A stretch of DNA of 58,068 bases from Sorangium cellulosum. Its GTDB lineage: Bacteria > Myxococcota_A > Polyangia > Polyangiales > Polyangiaceae. A program made the translations under genes and the position numbers. A model generated the notes under the pieces. The model was not told the origin of the DNA and ran no database searches. It saw only the letters and a program-made list of their open reading frames with translations. This document shows positions 32,935 through 46,785 of the stretch, in pieces; the stretch's first letter is position 1, and each line of letters opens with the position of its first letter. Location: NCBI RefSeq assembly GCF_001589285.1, contig NZ_JEMA01000306.1, positions 1 to 58,068 on the forward strand. Reading direction: 5' to 3'.

Positions 32935-34731
32935 ATGAGCGGTCCTGCGAGCTCGCCGTTGACGACTCAGACCTTCGAGCTGCGGGAGTCCCCGGACAGC
33001 CGGGGAGTCTGCTCATACCTCCTCGTCATCGGCGCTTCTTCGTCGTACCGCCGCGCGCTCCCCGACGACGGCGTGCTCATCGTGGGCCGCAGCGACGAGG
33101 CCGACGTGAGGCTCGACACCGCCGCGGTCTCCCGGCGGCACGCCAGGATCGCCGTCTCCAGCGGCGAGGTCCGGATCACCGACCTTGGCAGCCACAATGG
33201 GACGCTCGTCAACGGCGAGCGCATCGAGGGCTCGCGCACGCTCGGCTCCGGCGACGTTGTCACCATCGGCGATGCCACGCTGATCCTCCGGCGCGAGCTG
33301 TCGTCCAGCGGCGGGGCGCTCATCGACATGGGCCGGCTGCGCCGGCGCGTCGAGGAGGAGATCGAGCGCGCCGCCGACTCGGCGCGGCCGTTCGGCCTGG
33401 CCGTTGTGTCCCTCGGGTCCGTCCAGATGCGCACGGCGCTCGAGCAGCGGTCGCTCTCGGCGCTCCGGCTCGTGGACATGGTCGCCTGGGACGGGGCCTC
33501 TCACCTGGCCCTCGGGTTCCCCGAGCTCGGCGGCGAGGCGGCGCGCGCCGCGGTGCTCCACCTGCTCGAGGCGATCGCGCCGCTGGCCCCCGACGCGCGC
33601 GGCGGGCTGGCGGCCTATCCGTTCGACGGCGGCGACACGGAGACGCTCCTCGCGGGCGCCCGGACCGCCGCGTCGATCGCCGCGCCGGGGGCGATCGCCG
33701 CCGCCTCGGAGACGGCCGTCCAGCACGTCATCGGCGAGCGCACCATCGTGGTGGCCGACGCGGCCATGATCCGGCTGTTCGAGCTGATCCGGCGCCTCGC
33801 GGCGAGCGATCTGCCCGTCCTCGTCCTCGGCGAGACGGGGGCGGGCAAGGAGAACGCCGCCGCCGCTGTGCACCACTGGTCTGCGCGGGCCCAGCGGCCG
33901 CTGATCACGCTCAACTGCGCCGCGCTCCCCGAGACGCTCGTGGAGAGCGAGCTCTTCGGCTACGAGAAGGGGGCGTTCTCGGACGCGCGGGCGCCCAAGC
34001 CCGGCCTGCTGGAGCGGGCGCACGGCGGCACCGTCTTCCTCGACGAGATCGGCGAGCTGCCCCTCGGCGCGCAGGCCAAGCTGCTCCGCGCGCTCGAGGT
34101 GAAGCGGATCACGCGCCTCGGCGACGTGCGCGATCGCGAGGTGGACATCCGCGTCGTCGCCGCGACGAACCGCGATCTCGAGGCAGAGGTCCAGGCCGGC
34201 CGCTTCCGGCAAGACCTTCTCTTCCGCCTGAGCGCCGCTGTCGTCGAGCTGCCCCCGCTCCGGGACAGGCGGCGTGAGCTGCCGATCCTGGCCCGCCTGT
34301 TCCTCGCCGAGGCGTGCGCCCGGACGGGGCGGCCCGCGCTCGACCTCTCGGAGGCCGCGCTCGCCGCGCTCTTCGCGCACCCGTTCCCCGGCAACGTGCG
34401 CGAGCTCAAGAACGCCATGGAGTACGCCGCCGCGACGGCGGACGGCCCGGTGATCGAGCCCTGGTGTCTGCCCGAGCGCATCGCCGGGCTCGACGTCGCG
34501 CCGCGGCCCGCGGCGGACCCGTCGGCGCCGCCCGCCGCGGCGCCCCTCCGCTTCAAGCCGATCGCCGAGGAGATCCGGGACATCGAGCGCACGCGCATGT
34601 GCCAGGCGCTCGACGCCGCCGACGGGGTCCAGAAGCGGGCGGCGGCGCTCCTCGGGATGCCTGTCCGCACCTTCACGTTCAAGCTCAAGCAATACGGCAT
34701 CTCCGCGCGGGAGGGGAAGCGGAGCGCCTGA
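32935..34731 (+). CDS. FHA-domain sigma54-type AAA+ transcription activator with altered GAFTGA loop
   Basis: 598 residues. FHA domain (about 35-130; [25 protein letters not shown], then [16 protein letters not shown]), a middle region of unclear fold (about 140-260), AAA+ domain (about 275-500) and a Fis-type helix-turn-helix (about 550-590; [23 protein letters not shown]). Walker A GETGAGKE (299-306) and Walker [13 protein letters not shown] are normal, as is the [18 protein letters not shown] sensor region. The sigma54-contacting GAFTGA is GAFSDA (346-351). FHA domains bind phospho-Thr, so a Ser/Thr kinase such as the one at 36 kb may feed into it. Family members control myxobacterial development and metabolism. 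Confidence 0.9.
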   Translation: MSGPASSPLTTQTFELRESPDSRGVCSYLLVIGASSSYRRALPDDGVLIVGRSDEADVRLDTAAVSRRHARIAVSSGEVRITDLGSHNGTLVNGERIEGSRTLGSGDVVTIGDATLILRRELSSSGGALIDMGRLRRRVEEEIERAADSARPFGLAVVSLGSVQMRTALEQRSLSALRLVDMVAWDGASHLALGFPELGGEAARAAVLHLLEAIAPLAPDARGGLAAYPFDGGDTETLLAGARTAASIAAPGAIAAASETAVQHVIGERTIVVADAAMIRLFELIRRLAASDLPVLVLGETGAGKENAAAAVHHWSARAQRPLITLNCAALPETLVESELFGYEKGAFSDARAPKPGLLERAHGGTVFLDEIGELPLGAQAKLLRALEVKRITRLGDVRDREVDIRVVAATNRDLEAEVQAGRFRQDLLFRLSAAVVELPPLRDRRRELPILARLFLAEACARTGRPALDLSEAALAALFAHPFPGNVRELKNAMEYAAATADGPVIEPWCLPERIAGLDVAPRPAADPSAPPAAAPLRFKPIAEEIRDIERTRMCQALDAADGVQKRAAALLGMPVRTFTFKLKQYGISAREGKRSA

Positions 34732-34815
34732 GGCGGGCTCGGCTCCCCCGGGGGGCCTCCGCTGCCAGGGATACCGGTCTTCGCCGGAGCCGTTGATTCG
34801 CGCCGACTCCCGGGC

Positions 34816-35826
34816 TCAGAACACGAACCGAGCGGACAGCCATGCAGCGTCGGGCGACGCGGCGGGCCGGAGCTCGACCTTCACGCCGCCGCGATCCTCG
34901 GTGCGGGTCGACTGTGGCCTGTTCATGAAGAGCAGGACCGTCCCCGTGATCACTGTCGCTCCGCCGGCGATGAAGGCGCCGATCGCCAGCCGGTTCTCGA
35001 GGACGCTGTCTCCGCCCGCGGCAAGGGCGAGCGGCTCGCAGCCCGAACCACAGATGTCCTGGAGGCGCTTCTGGGTTGCCCTGTGGTCCGCTTCGGCACG
35101 CCACGCCAGCACGCCGCCCGCGACGCCCAGGGCCGCGCCTGCCCCGAGCGTCGCCCACGGGATCCAGGCGGCCCACCGCTGCCTGGTGACGACTGTGTCG
35201 ACGCTCAGCGCGAGCTGGCCCGAGGCCTCTTTGCCGGCGAGCGCGACGACGGGCTTGACGACCGTGAAATAGCCGTTCTTTCTCGCCGTGATGACGTGCT
35301 CTCCCGGCATGACCATCCGGCGCTCGGCGCCGGGGCCGACGAACCAGGGCTGGCCGTCCAGCAGCACGACGGCGCCCGGCTCGTCACAGCGGATCTCGAT
35401 GGCGGCGAGCTCCCGCTCGACGAGCGCCCGCAGCGCCGCGCGCGCCTCCTGCTCCAGCTCGGGGTCGAGCGAGCCGGGCCCCCAGCGCAGGGAGAGGCGC
35501 AGGTTCTCGTGGGCGAGGAGCGGCAGACCGATGCTCCTGAGCGCCCGTCCCAGGTAGAGCCGGAGCTCGGGGTGATCCCAGGCAGCGAGCGCCTCCTCGT
35601 ATTTGGCCCGCGCCTCGGCCAGCATCATGCGCCGGTGCAGCTCGCGCGCCTCGGCGAAGAGCGACTGTGCCCTCTGCTTCCGCTCCTCGGAGATGCCCTG
35701 ATGCCATGGTGGCAGCGGCGCCTGGGCTCGCGCGGGCGCAGCGCACACGGCCACGAGGGCGATGGGCAGCAGGAGATGCGCTGTGGAGAGCGCGACTCGA
35801 GGGTGTCGTTTGCGGGTCGTCGTCAT
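34816..35826 (-). CDS. Exported TPR-PEGA protein
   Basis: 336 residues. A signal peptide ends near ARAQAPL. TPR-like helices follow ([42 protein letters not shown]). A PEGA-type beta domain is at about 145-200 ([45 protein letters not shown]). Two hydrophobic segments ([22 protein letters not shown] and [21 protein letters not shown]) suggest membrane anchoring. This architecture is common next to myxobacterial Ser/Thr kinases, and here the kinase-nSTAND gene is divergent 268 bp away. A role as envelope partner of that kinase is inferred. Confidence 0.78.
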   Translation of the reverse strand: MTTTRKRHPRVALSTAHLLLPIALVAVCAAPARAQAPLPPWHQGISEERKQRAQSLFAEARELHRRMMLAEARAKYEEALAAWDHPELRLYLGRALRSIGLPLLAHENLRLSLRWGPGSLDPELEQEARAALRALVERELAAIEIRCDEPGAVVLLDGQPWFVGPGAERRMVMPGEHVITARKNGYFTVVKPVVALAGKEASGQLALSVDTVVTRQRWAAWIPWATLGAGAALGVAGGVLAWRAEADHRATQKRLQDICGSGCEPLALAAGGDSVLENRLAIGAFIAGGATVITGTVLLFMNRPQSTRTEDRGGVKVELRPAASPDAAWLSARFVF

Positions 35827-36094
35827 GAAAGCCGAGCCCCTCTCACCTCCGGGGCGTCCGTGGACCTCCGCTCGCGCACGCCTCTAGCACGAGTCCAGGC
35901 TCGCTGGTCACCTCGCGCGCATGTCGAGATCGACATCGAGCGCGCGTGCGTGATCAGACTACATTGAACTGGGGGCCTGCCGAGCGGGCCGGCGCCAGGG
36001 GTGTGCCGTCGGATGCCTGGATCGCGCCGCGCGGGCGATCCAGGGGAGGCCGTGTGGCAGGGGAGCGTAGGTACTCCGCGAGGTGAAAGGGGAC

Positions 36095-38965
36095 ATGCGC
36101 GCACGGGAAGAGTACTATGCTCGCGGCGTGGTCGCGTGCGCTCGCGAGATGATTGAGACCCGGACGATGCCCGCGACGGCCCCCCAGCCGTCGTCCCCGG
36201 AGCAGGCCCGGCCGGCGCCGTCGGCCGGCGATCGTGTCGGCCATTACGAGCTCCTGCGCGAGCTCGGCCGGGGTGGCATGGGGGTCGTCTTCCTGGCGCG
36301 CGATCTCCGGCTCGCTCGCCTCGTCGCGATCAAGCTCCTCACGAAGCTGAGCAGCATCGGAGTCCAGCGCTTCCTCGTCGAGGCGCAGGCCACCGCGCGT
36401 TGCAAGCACGAGCACATCGTGACGATCCACGAGGTCAACGAGCACGGCGGATTCCCGTACATGGTGCTCGAGTACATCGAGGGGCAGAGCCTCCGCGCCT
36501 GGATGAAGCTGCGCCGGCCCGCCGACGCCCCCGGCCGGGCGCGGGCGGCGCCTGTCGCGCCCGGCCTGGCCGTCGAGATGATGGTCCCCGTCGTGCGCGC
36601 GCTCGCGAGCGCGCACGCGTCCGGCATCGTTCATCGCGATCTGAAGCCCGAGAACGTCATGCTCGACGCCTCGGGCGCGATCAAGGTTGTCGATTTCGGC
36701 GTCGCCTCGCTGCGCGAGGGCGAGGCGAGCCTCGCGGCCGAGCGCCCCGTCGCCGAGGACATGCGCCTGACCCGCACGGGCGCGCTGGTCGGTACGCTGC
36801 CTTACATGTCTCCCGAGCAGTGGGCGGGGAAGGAGATCGACAAGTCCAGCGACATCTGGGCGGTGGGCATCATGCTCCACGAGCTCGCGCTCGGGGCGCA
36901 CCCGCTCGCGCCGTGCAGGATGCCGGACCTCATCGGGGTGCCGCGCCTCGACGAGCCGATGCCCGAGGTCAGCGCCCGCCACCCGGAGGTCGGCGCGCTC
37001 GGCGCGATCATCGACCGCTGCCTGCGCAAGCGAAAGGCCGAGCGCTTCGCCTCCGCGGAGGAGCTGTTGGCCGCGCTCCTGCCGCTCCTGCCCGGACGCC
37101 GGGAGATCCACCTCGGCGCCGACGAGAGCCCGTTCGCCGGCCTCTCGTCGTTCCAGGAGGCCGACGCCGACCGCTTCTTCGGCCGGGCGCAGGACCTCGC
37201 GGGCGTCGTCGCGCGCCTCCGCAGCCAGCCGCTGCTCGCGATCGCGGGCGCGTCGGGGGTGGGGAAGTCGTCGCTCGTGCGGGCCGGAGTGATCCCGGCG
37301 CTCAAGCGCTCCGGCGAGGGCTGGGAGGCGCTCGTCCTGCGGCCCGGGCGCGCTCCGATGGCGGCGCTCGCGGAGCTCTTCAGCCACCCCGCCATGACGC
37401 TGAGCACCGACGTGCGGGAGCTCGCCGGGCAGGGCGGCGCATCGACGCGCGCGGCCCTGAGCGAGCGGCTGCCCGCCGAGCCCGGCCTGCTCGGCGCCGC
37501 GCTGCGCGGGTGGGCGGGCCGCGCGCAGAAGCGCCTCTTGCTGTTCATCGATCAGTTCGAGGAGCTCATCACGCTCGGCGCGCCGGCCGAGGAGCGCGCG
37601 GCGTTCCTCGCGTGCCTCGAGGGGATCGCCGACGACGCCTCCTCGCCGCTCCGGGTCGTCCTGTCGGTGCGGTCGGATTTCCTCGATCGGCTGACGGAGC
37701 ACGAGCATTTCATGGCGGCGATGCTCCGCGGCCTCGTGTTCCTCCGGCCGATGGGGCGCGAGGGGCTGCGCGAGGCGCTGGTGAAGCCGGTGGAGGCGGC
37801 GAGGCACGAGATCGAGGATCCGGCGATGGTCGAGGGCATCCTCGAGGCGCTGGAGACCACGCGCGGGGCGCTGCCGCTGCTCCAGTTCACCGCGGCCAGG
37901 CTGTGGGAGATGCGCGACCGCGGGCGCCGGCTGCTCACGCGGGCGAGCTACGAGGCGCTCGGCGGCGTGGCCGGCGCGCTGGCGAGCCACGCGGACACGC
38001 TGCTGGCCGGGATGAGCGAGCGCCAGGCGAGGCTGTCGCGGGCGGTGCTGGAGCGCCTTGTGACGCCGGAGCGGACGCGGGCGGTGGCCAGCCTTGCCGA
38101 GCTCTGCGAGCTGCCCGGGGACCCGGGCGAGATCGAGCGGGTGGTGGGCCTGCTCGCCGACGGGCGGCTCCTGGCGATCGAGAAGGGGAGCGACAGCGCG
38201 GAGAGCACGGTGGAGCTCGTGCACGAGTCGCTCATCGAGCGGTGGCCGACGCTCAGGCGATGGCTCGACGAGAACCAGGAAGACGCCGTGTTCCTCGACC
38301 GGCTGCGCGCGGCGGCCCGGCTCTGGGACGCGAGCGGCCGCGCCGCGGACACGCTCTGGCGCGGCAAGGTGGCCAGGGAGGCGCGCGACTTCCGCGAGCG
38401 CTACAGGGGCGCGCTGCCCGAGCGGGAGCGGCTGTTCCTCGAGGAGGTGCTGCGGCTGGCGTCCCACACGCGGCGAATGCGGCGCCGCCTCGTCTCCGGG
38501 GTCATCGCGGCGCTGTCGATCCTCGTCGGCGTGGCGGGGGCGGGGATCGTGAAGCTGACCCGCCAGAACGGGGTGATCACGGCGCAGCTCGACGCGATCC
38601 GGCGGGGGGAGGACACGCTGAAGCAGGCGCTCGCGAGCGAGGCGGCGCAGCGGAGCGCGGCCGAGCGGGCGCGGCAGGAGAGCGAGGCAGAGCGGCGGCG
38701 GGCCGAGCAGATGCAGCGCGAGGCGGAGGAGGCGCGGGATCGCGCCGAGGCCGAGGCCGAGCGCGCCCGCGCGGCGGTGGGCCAGGCGCGGGCGGCGCGG
38801 GACACGGCGCAGCGGTCCGAGGCCGAGGCGCGCGCGGCCGAGGTGAAGGCCACCGAGGAGGAGCGGAAGGCCAGGGCGGCGGCCGAGGCCGTGCTGCAGA
38901 GCAAGCGCGAGCAGGAGCAGCTCATCGAGCGGACAGCGGGGAAGATCGGCGAGAGATTGAAGTAG
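36095..38965 (+). CDS. Ser/Thr protein kinase fused to nSTAND1 NTPase, membrane segment and coiled coil
   Basis: 956 residues from ATG 36095, preceded by AAAGGGG. The kinase domain (about 47-330) has GRGGMGVVF, catalytic H180-R-D-L-K-P-E-N and D200-F-G. The nSTAND1 NTPase starts with a SPFAGLSSFQEADADRFFGR-type linker. It has Walker A GASGVGKSS (Lys391), Walker B LLLFIDQFEEL, and the helical arm ending in HESLIERWPTLRRWL. A membrane helix lies near 800-822, followed by about 120 residues of Glu/Ala/Arg-rich coiled coil. Homologues usually carry WD40 repeats after the NTPase; here the coil takes that place. It probably signals from the cytoplasmic membrane. Confidence 0.9.
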   Translation: MRAREEYYARGVVACAREMIETRTMPATAPQPSSPEQARPAPSAGDRVGHYELLRELGRGGMGVVFLARDLRLARLVAIKLLTKLSSIGVQRFLVEAQATARCKHEHIVTIHEVNEHGGFPYMVLEYIEGQSLRAWMKLRRPADAPGRARAAPVAPGLAVEMMVPVVRALASAHASGIVHRDLKPENVMLDASGAIKVVDFGVASLREGEASLAAERPVAEDMRLTRTGALVGTLPYMSPEQWAGKEIDKSSDIWAVGIMLHELALGAHPLAPCRMPDLIGVPRLDEPMPEVSARHPEVGALGAIIDRCLRKRKAERFASAEELLAALLPLLPGRREIHLGADESPFAGLSSFQEADADRFFGRAQDLAGVVARLRSQPLLAIAGASGVGKSSLVRAGVIPALKRSGEGWEALVLRPGRAPMAALAELFSHPAMTLSTDVRELAGQGGASTRAALSERLPAEPGLLGAALRGWAGRAQKRLLLFIDQFEELITLGAPAEERAAFLACLEGIADDASSPLRVVLSVRSDFLDRLTEHEHFMAAMLRGLVFLRPMGREGLREALVKPVEAARHEIEDPAMVEGILEALETTRGALPLLQFTAARLWEMRDRGRRLLTRASYEALGGVAGALASHADTLLAGMSERQARLSRAVLERLVTPERTRAVASLAELCELPGDPGEIERVVGLLADGRLLAIEKGSDSAESTVELVHESLIERWPTLRRWLDENQEDAVFLDRLRAAARLWDASGRAADTLWRGKVAREARDFRERYRGALPERERLFLEEVLRLASHTRRMRRRLVSGVIAALSILVGVAGAGIVKLTRQNGVITAQLDAIRRGEDTLKQALASEAAQRSAAERARQESEAERRRAEQMQREAEEARDRAEAEAERARAAVGQARAARDTAQRSEAEARAAEVKATEEERKARAAAEAVLQSKREQEQLIERTAGKIGERLK

Positions 38966-38977
38966 CGGGCGCCGCGG

Positions 38978-41563
<2,586 letters not shown>

Positions 41564-41586
41564 TTCATCGCCCCGTCTTCGCATCG

Positions 41587-42156
41587 TTGCCCGCATGTCC
41601 CCTCGCTGTCTCCTCTCCCGGCGACCGACAGTCCGCTCCGGTAGTGCACCGCCGCGCTGCGGGGCGCAATCGGGGTCGGCGCGATGGCAATCCTTGCCAT
41701 GCCGCTGCACCTCGGCGATGGCAATCTTTGCCTCGCAGGCAAGGTTTGCCGCGCGTGCGCCGGCCCAGGGCGCCGCGGCGACCGCAGACCTGCACGGCGC
41801 AGCAGGCGGGTTGCGAGGGCGGCGTGGGCGTCGAGGCCGCCGATCTCGCGGGGGATCATCCGTGCTTCGAGGAGAGCGAGCGCTACAAGAGCGCCTTGCA
41901 GGAGGCGAACGACAGGAGTCACGACCCCGATGCAGGGGCCCTGTGCGCCTTCTACTACGATAGAGCCATGGACATGGCGACGACGCCCGCGACCGGTCAG
42001 TCGTGCACGACGAACGCCGATTGTCCGGACGTCGAATGTCCGGATCCGGCGCTCGGGAGACACGGGTATTGCCAGTTCGGCAAGTGCAAGACGGCGATCG
42101 ACCTCTGCGAGAGCGCGCCTGTCGAGCCCGGCGGGGCCGGAGGCCCTCCGGGGTGA
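41587..42156 (+). CDS. Cys-rich hypothetical protein, 5' end uncertain or lost
   Basis: From about 41785 the frame reads like a genuine exported Cys-rich protein: QTCTAQQAGCEGG, DHPCFEESERYKSALQEAND, and GQSCTTNADCPDVECPDP with GYCQFGKCKTAIDLCES, about 123 residues with ten Cys. The preceding 66 codons are Arg/Pro-rich, contain the three GGCAA palindromes in the DNA, and give no signal peptide. The authentic start may therefore have been replaced or frameshifted, leaving a fragment. No close family is recognised, though the Cys spacing resembles domains in other myxobacterial surface proteins. Confidence 0.35.
   Translation: MPACPLAVSSPGDRQSAPVVHRRAAGRNRGRRDGNPCHAAAPRRWQSLPRRQGLPRVRRPRAPRRPQTCTAQQAGCEGGVGVEAADLAGDHPCFEESERYKSALQEANDRSHDPDAGALCAFYYDRAMDMATTPATGQSCTTNADCPDVECPDPALGRHGYCQFGKCKTAIDLCESAPVEPGGAGGPPG
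41686..41750. repeat. Three 13-bp palindromes GGCAA-N3-TTGCC in 65 bp
   Basis: Perfect dyads at 41686-41698 (extended to ATGGCAA-TCC-TTGCCAT), 41720-41732 and 41738-41750. Centres are 34 and 18 bp apart. They lie between the start of the propeller protein gene (41563) and the Cys-rich frame. They could be operator sites for a dimeric regulator of the divergent gene, or copies of a small dispersed repeat. Confidence 0.6.
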
Positions 42157-42503
42157 CGAGGACGCCGGAGAGCGTCCGGGGAGGGGAGCCCGCCTCGGCC
42201 CCCCGGGGTTCGAGGCGAAAAGGGCTCCAGACCGGGGGTCCACGGGGGGTCTCGGGCGCTTGACGGCGGCGTGGAGCGGTTCGGGGCAGCGCTGAAGCGG
42301 TTCGGGGCAGCGCTGAAGCGGTTCGGGGCAGCGCTGGAGCGGTTCGGGGCAGCGCTGGAGCGGTTCGGGGCAGCCGCGCGGCGGTTTGCGGCGGCGGCTG
42401 CCTCTCTGGGGCTCAGCGCGTCGAGGGGCCCCGCGCCGCCCGACGAACACCCTCTCCGGGGGCCGGGCAGCCCGGATCCACCGCCCGGCGCCGCCGCCTC
42501 AGC
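42157..42503. other. Intergenic region between the Cys-rich frame and the pheT 3' end
   Basis: About 350 bp. It contains the 21-bp minisatellite listed separately. An open plus-strand frame passes through the repeat and continues antisense to pheT; I do not regard it as a gene. No terminator with a U-tract is visible after pheT. Confidence 0.5.
42273..42377. repeat. 21-bp minisatellite, five copies
   Basis: Units of 21 bp (GRAGCGGTTCGGGGCAGCGCT) start at 42273, 42294, 42315, 42336 and 42357; the last unit diverges at its end. Because 21 is a multiple of three, one plus-strand frame encodes heptads (E/K)RFGAAL, an amphipathic pattern, but that frame then runs antisense into pheT. It is probably a non-coding variable-number repeat. 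Confidence 0.85.
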
Positions 42504-44996
<2,493 letters not shown>

Positions 44997-45028
44997 GGGA
45001 GTCGGGCCTGCGGAGAGCGGTGAGCCGG

Positions 45029-46078
45029 CTAGAGGCTTCCGAGGAAGCGGACGTCGTTCTCGTAGAAGGCGCGGATATCGTCGACGGCGAACTTCATGTT
45101 GGCCGTGCGATCCACGCCGATGCCGAACGCGAGGCCCGTGTAGACCTCCGGGTCGATTCCGACGTTCCGGAGCACCGTCGGGTGGACCATGCCGCACCCG
45201 AGCACCTCCAGCCAGCCAGTCCCCTTGCACTGCGGGCAAGCGCGGTTCGCGCCGAAGCAGACGAGGCAGGACACGTCGAGCTCGGCGCTCGGCTCGGTGA
45301 AGGGGAAGTAGCTCGGCCGGAAGCGCGTCCTCGTGTTCTCACCGAACATCCGGCGGCTGTAGACCTCGAGCAGGCCCTTCAGGTCGGCGAGCGACACGTC
45401 GCGATCGACGACGAGCCCCTCGATCTGCACGAACATGGGGCTGTGGCTCGCGTCGTCGTCGCGGCGATACACGACGCCGGGCGCGACGATCATCACCGGG
45501 GGAGGGTGGGAGAGCATCTCGCGCACCTGCACCGGGCTCGTGTGCGTGCGGAGGAGCACGTTCTGCCCGGGATCGCCGGCCACGTAGAACGTGTCGTGCA
45601 TGTCCATGGCCGGGTGATCCGCCGGGAACCCGAGGAGATCGAAGTTGTAGCGCGCGAGCTCGATCTGCGGCCCCTCGGCCACGTCGAACCCGAGCCCGAC
45701 GAAGATATCGACGATCTCGTCGAGCGTCCGCATGATCGGGTGCGGCCGCCCCGGCGCGCGCCAGCGGCCGGGCAGGGTGATATCGAGCGGCGGCGCGGAG
45801 AGCTCCAGGTCGCGCGCTGTCCGCTTGATCCGCGCGGTGGCCAGCTCGCGGGCGCGCTCCACGCGGCCCTTCACGGCGTTGAGCCGCTGGCCGAGCTGCT
45901 TGCGCTCCTCGGGCGCCGCCCCGGGGAGCTGCTTCATCAGCGCATTGAGCGAGCCGCGGCGCCCAAGCAGGCTGGCATACAGGCGGTTCAGCTCATCGAG
46001 ATCGCCGATGGCGGCGAACTGGACGTCCACCGTGCGATCGACCTCGTCGATGAGGCGGCCGAGTTCGGGACCACTCAT
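45029..46078 (-). CDS. pheS: Phenylalanine-tRNA ligase alpha subunit
   Basis: 349 residues, the normal length. An N-terminal coiled coil that grips tRNA (LYASLLGRRGSLNALMKQL) is followed by the class II core: motif 1 region GRPHPIMRTLDEI, then FVGLGFDVAEGPQIE, motif 2 region VYRRDDDASHSPMFVQIEGLVVD, and motif 3 FGIGVDRTANMKF. The stretch SCLVCFGANRACPQCKGTGW has four Cys, a possible zinc knuckle present in many bacterial PheS. It catalyses Phe-tRNA(Phe) formation with PheT. AGGGGG precedes the start. No T-box or leader-peptide attenuator is visible upstream. Confidence 0.95.
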   Translation of the reverse strand: MSGPELGRLIDEVDRTVDVQFAAIGDLDELNRLYASLLGRRGSLNALMKQLPGAAPEERKQLGQRLNAVKGRVERARELATARIKRTARDLELSAPPLDITLPGRWRAPGRPHPIMRTLDEIVDIFVGLGFDVAEGPQIELARYNFDLLGFPADHPAMDMHDTFYVAGDPGQNVLLRTHTSPVQVREMLSHPPPVMIVAPGVVYRRDDDASHSPMFVQIEGLVVDRDVSLADLKGLLEVYSRRMFGENTRTRFRPSYFPFTEPSAELDVSCLVCFGANRACPQCKGTGWLEVLGCGMVHPTVLRNVGIDPEVYTGLAFGIGVDRTANMKFAVDDIRAFYENDVRFLGSL

Positions 46079-46276
46079 TGCCGCCCCCTTACCTCAGAGG
46101 CCATGGCAACGCAAGATGTCACGTCCCGCGCAGCTCCTGCCTGCCCGCGCTGGACGTCGCGCGTGCGTCCCGCGCGGCGTCCAGCGCCGGCAGCCGCGCC
46201 GCGCGCCCCGGCGGAGCAGCCCTCCCGGGCGACGCAGCCCCGCGCCGCGCGGCGCGCAACACCCCATGTCCACGCG

Positions 46277-46293
46277 GTCAACCTCGGGTTGAC
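46277..46293. repeat. Palindromic element GTCAACC-TCG-GGTTGAC, copy 1
   Basis: Perfect 7-bp arms. It is preceded by TGTCCAC and three bases, an arrangement repeated exactly (in the other orientation) at 56606-56634. It lies about 200 bp before pheS on one side and 490 bp before the porin on the other. Operator or dispersed repeat. Confidence 0.6.
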
Positions 46294-46476
46294 AGCCCTC
46301 CGCTCGCGACGGCCCGCTCCGTCGAGAGAGCGTCGCCGCGCGCCGGCCCGCCGCCGACGCCGGCGCCGATTCCCATGGACGCTCGTCGCGCCGCATCGAT
46401 CTGCTCGTGTGAGGCGCACCCGCGAGCTCGTCGCGACGGGCGCGCGTCAACCGCGGCTGTCGATCGCGTCAACCAT

Positions 46477-46493
46477 GTCAACTCGAGGTTTAC
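46477..46493. repeat. Palindromic element GTCAAC-TCGAG-GTTTAC, copy 2 (one mismatch)
   Basis: Same core as the elements at 46.28 and 56.61 kb, with one mismatched arm base. On the minus strand it is preceded by ACGCG, as copy 1 is on the plus strand. Two further GTCAAC half-sites lie just upstream at 46446 and 46468. Confidence 0.5.
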
Positions 46494-46785
46494 CGCGTCT
46501 CCCTCGGACTCTGTCCGTCTGAATCGAAATCGCATCTCGACGATGCTGAGAATGCCTGGGTCATGACGCCGTTCGATGGGCCTTGATGTCCCTGGCTCGT
46601 CGCTTGCTCTGAGCGCGGACGAACCAGGACGAGCGCGGACGAGCCTGTCCGCGCAGGGGCGCCGTGCGCGCTCCGATCGATGAACGGGCCACATCAGGTG
46701 TGCTCATCAGGGTGGTTTGCGCCCTGGCGACAGCCCTGCTGCCTGCGCTCGTGCAACGCCAGCTCGCCACGAGATCGACGAACCC

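Larger units (their letters stand above)
46079..46785. other. Intergenic region between pheS and the pectin locus
   Basis: About 700 bp without a supportable gene. It holds two palindromic elements (46277-46293 and 46477-46493) and additional GTCAAC half-sites at 46446 and 46468. The promoters of pheS and of the porin gene should be here. The composition is slightly lower in GC around 46440-46560. Confidence 0.5.
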
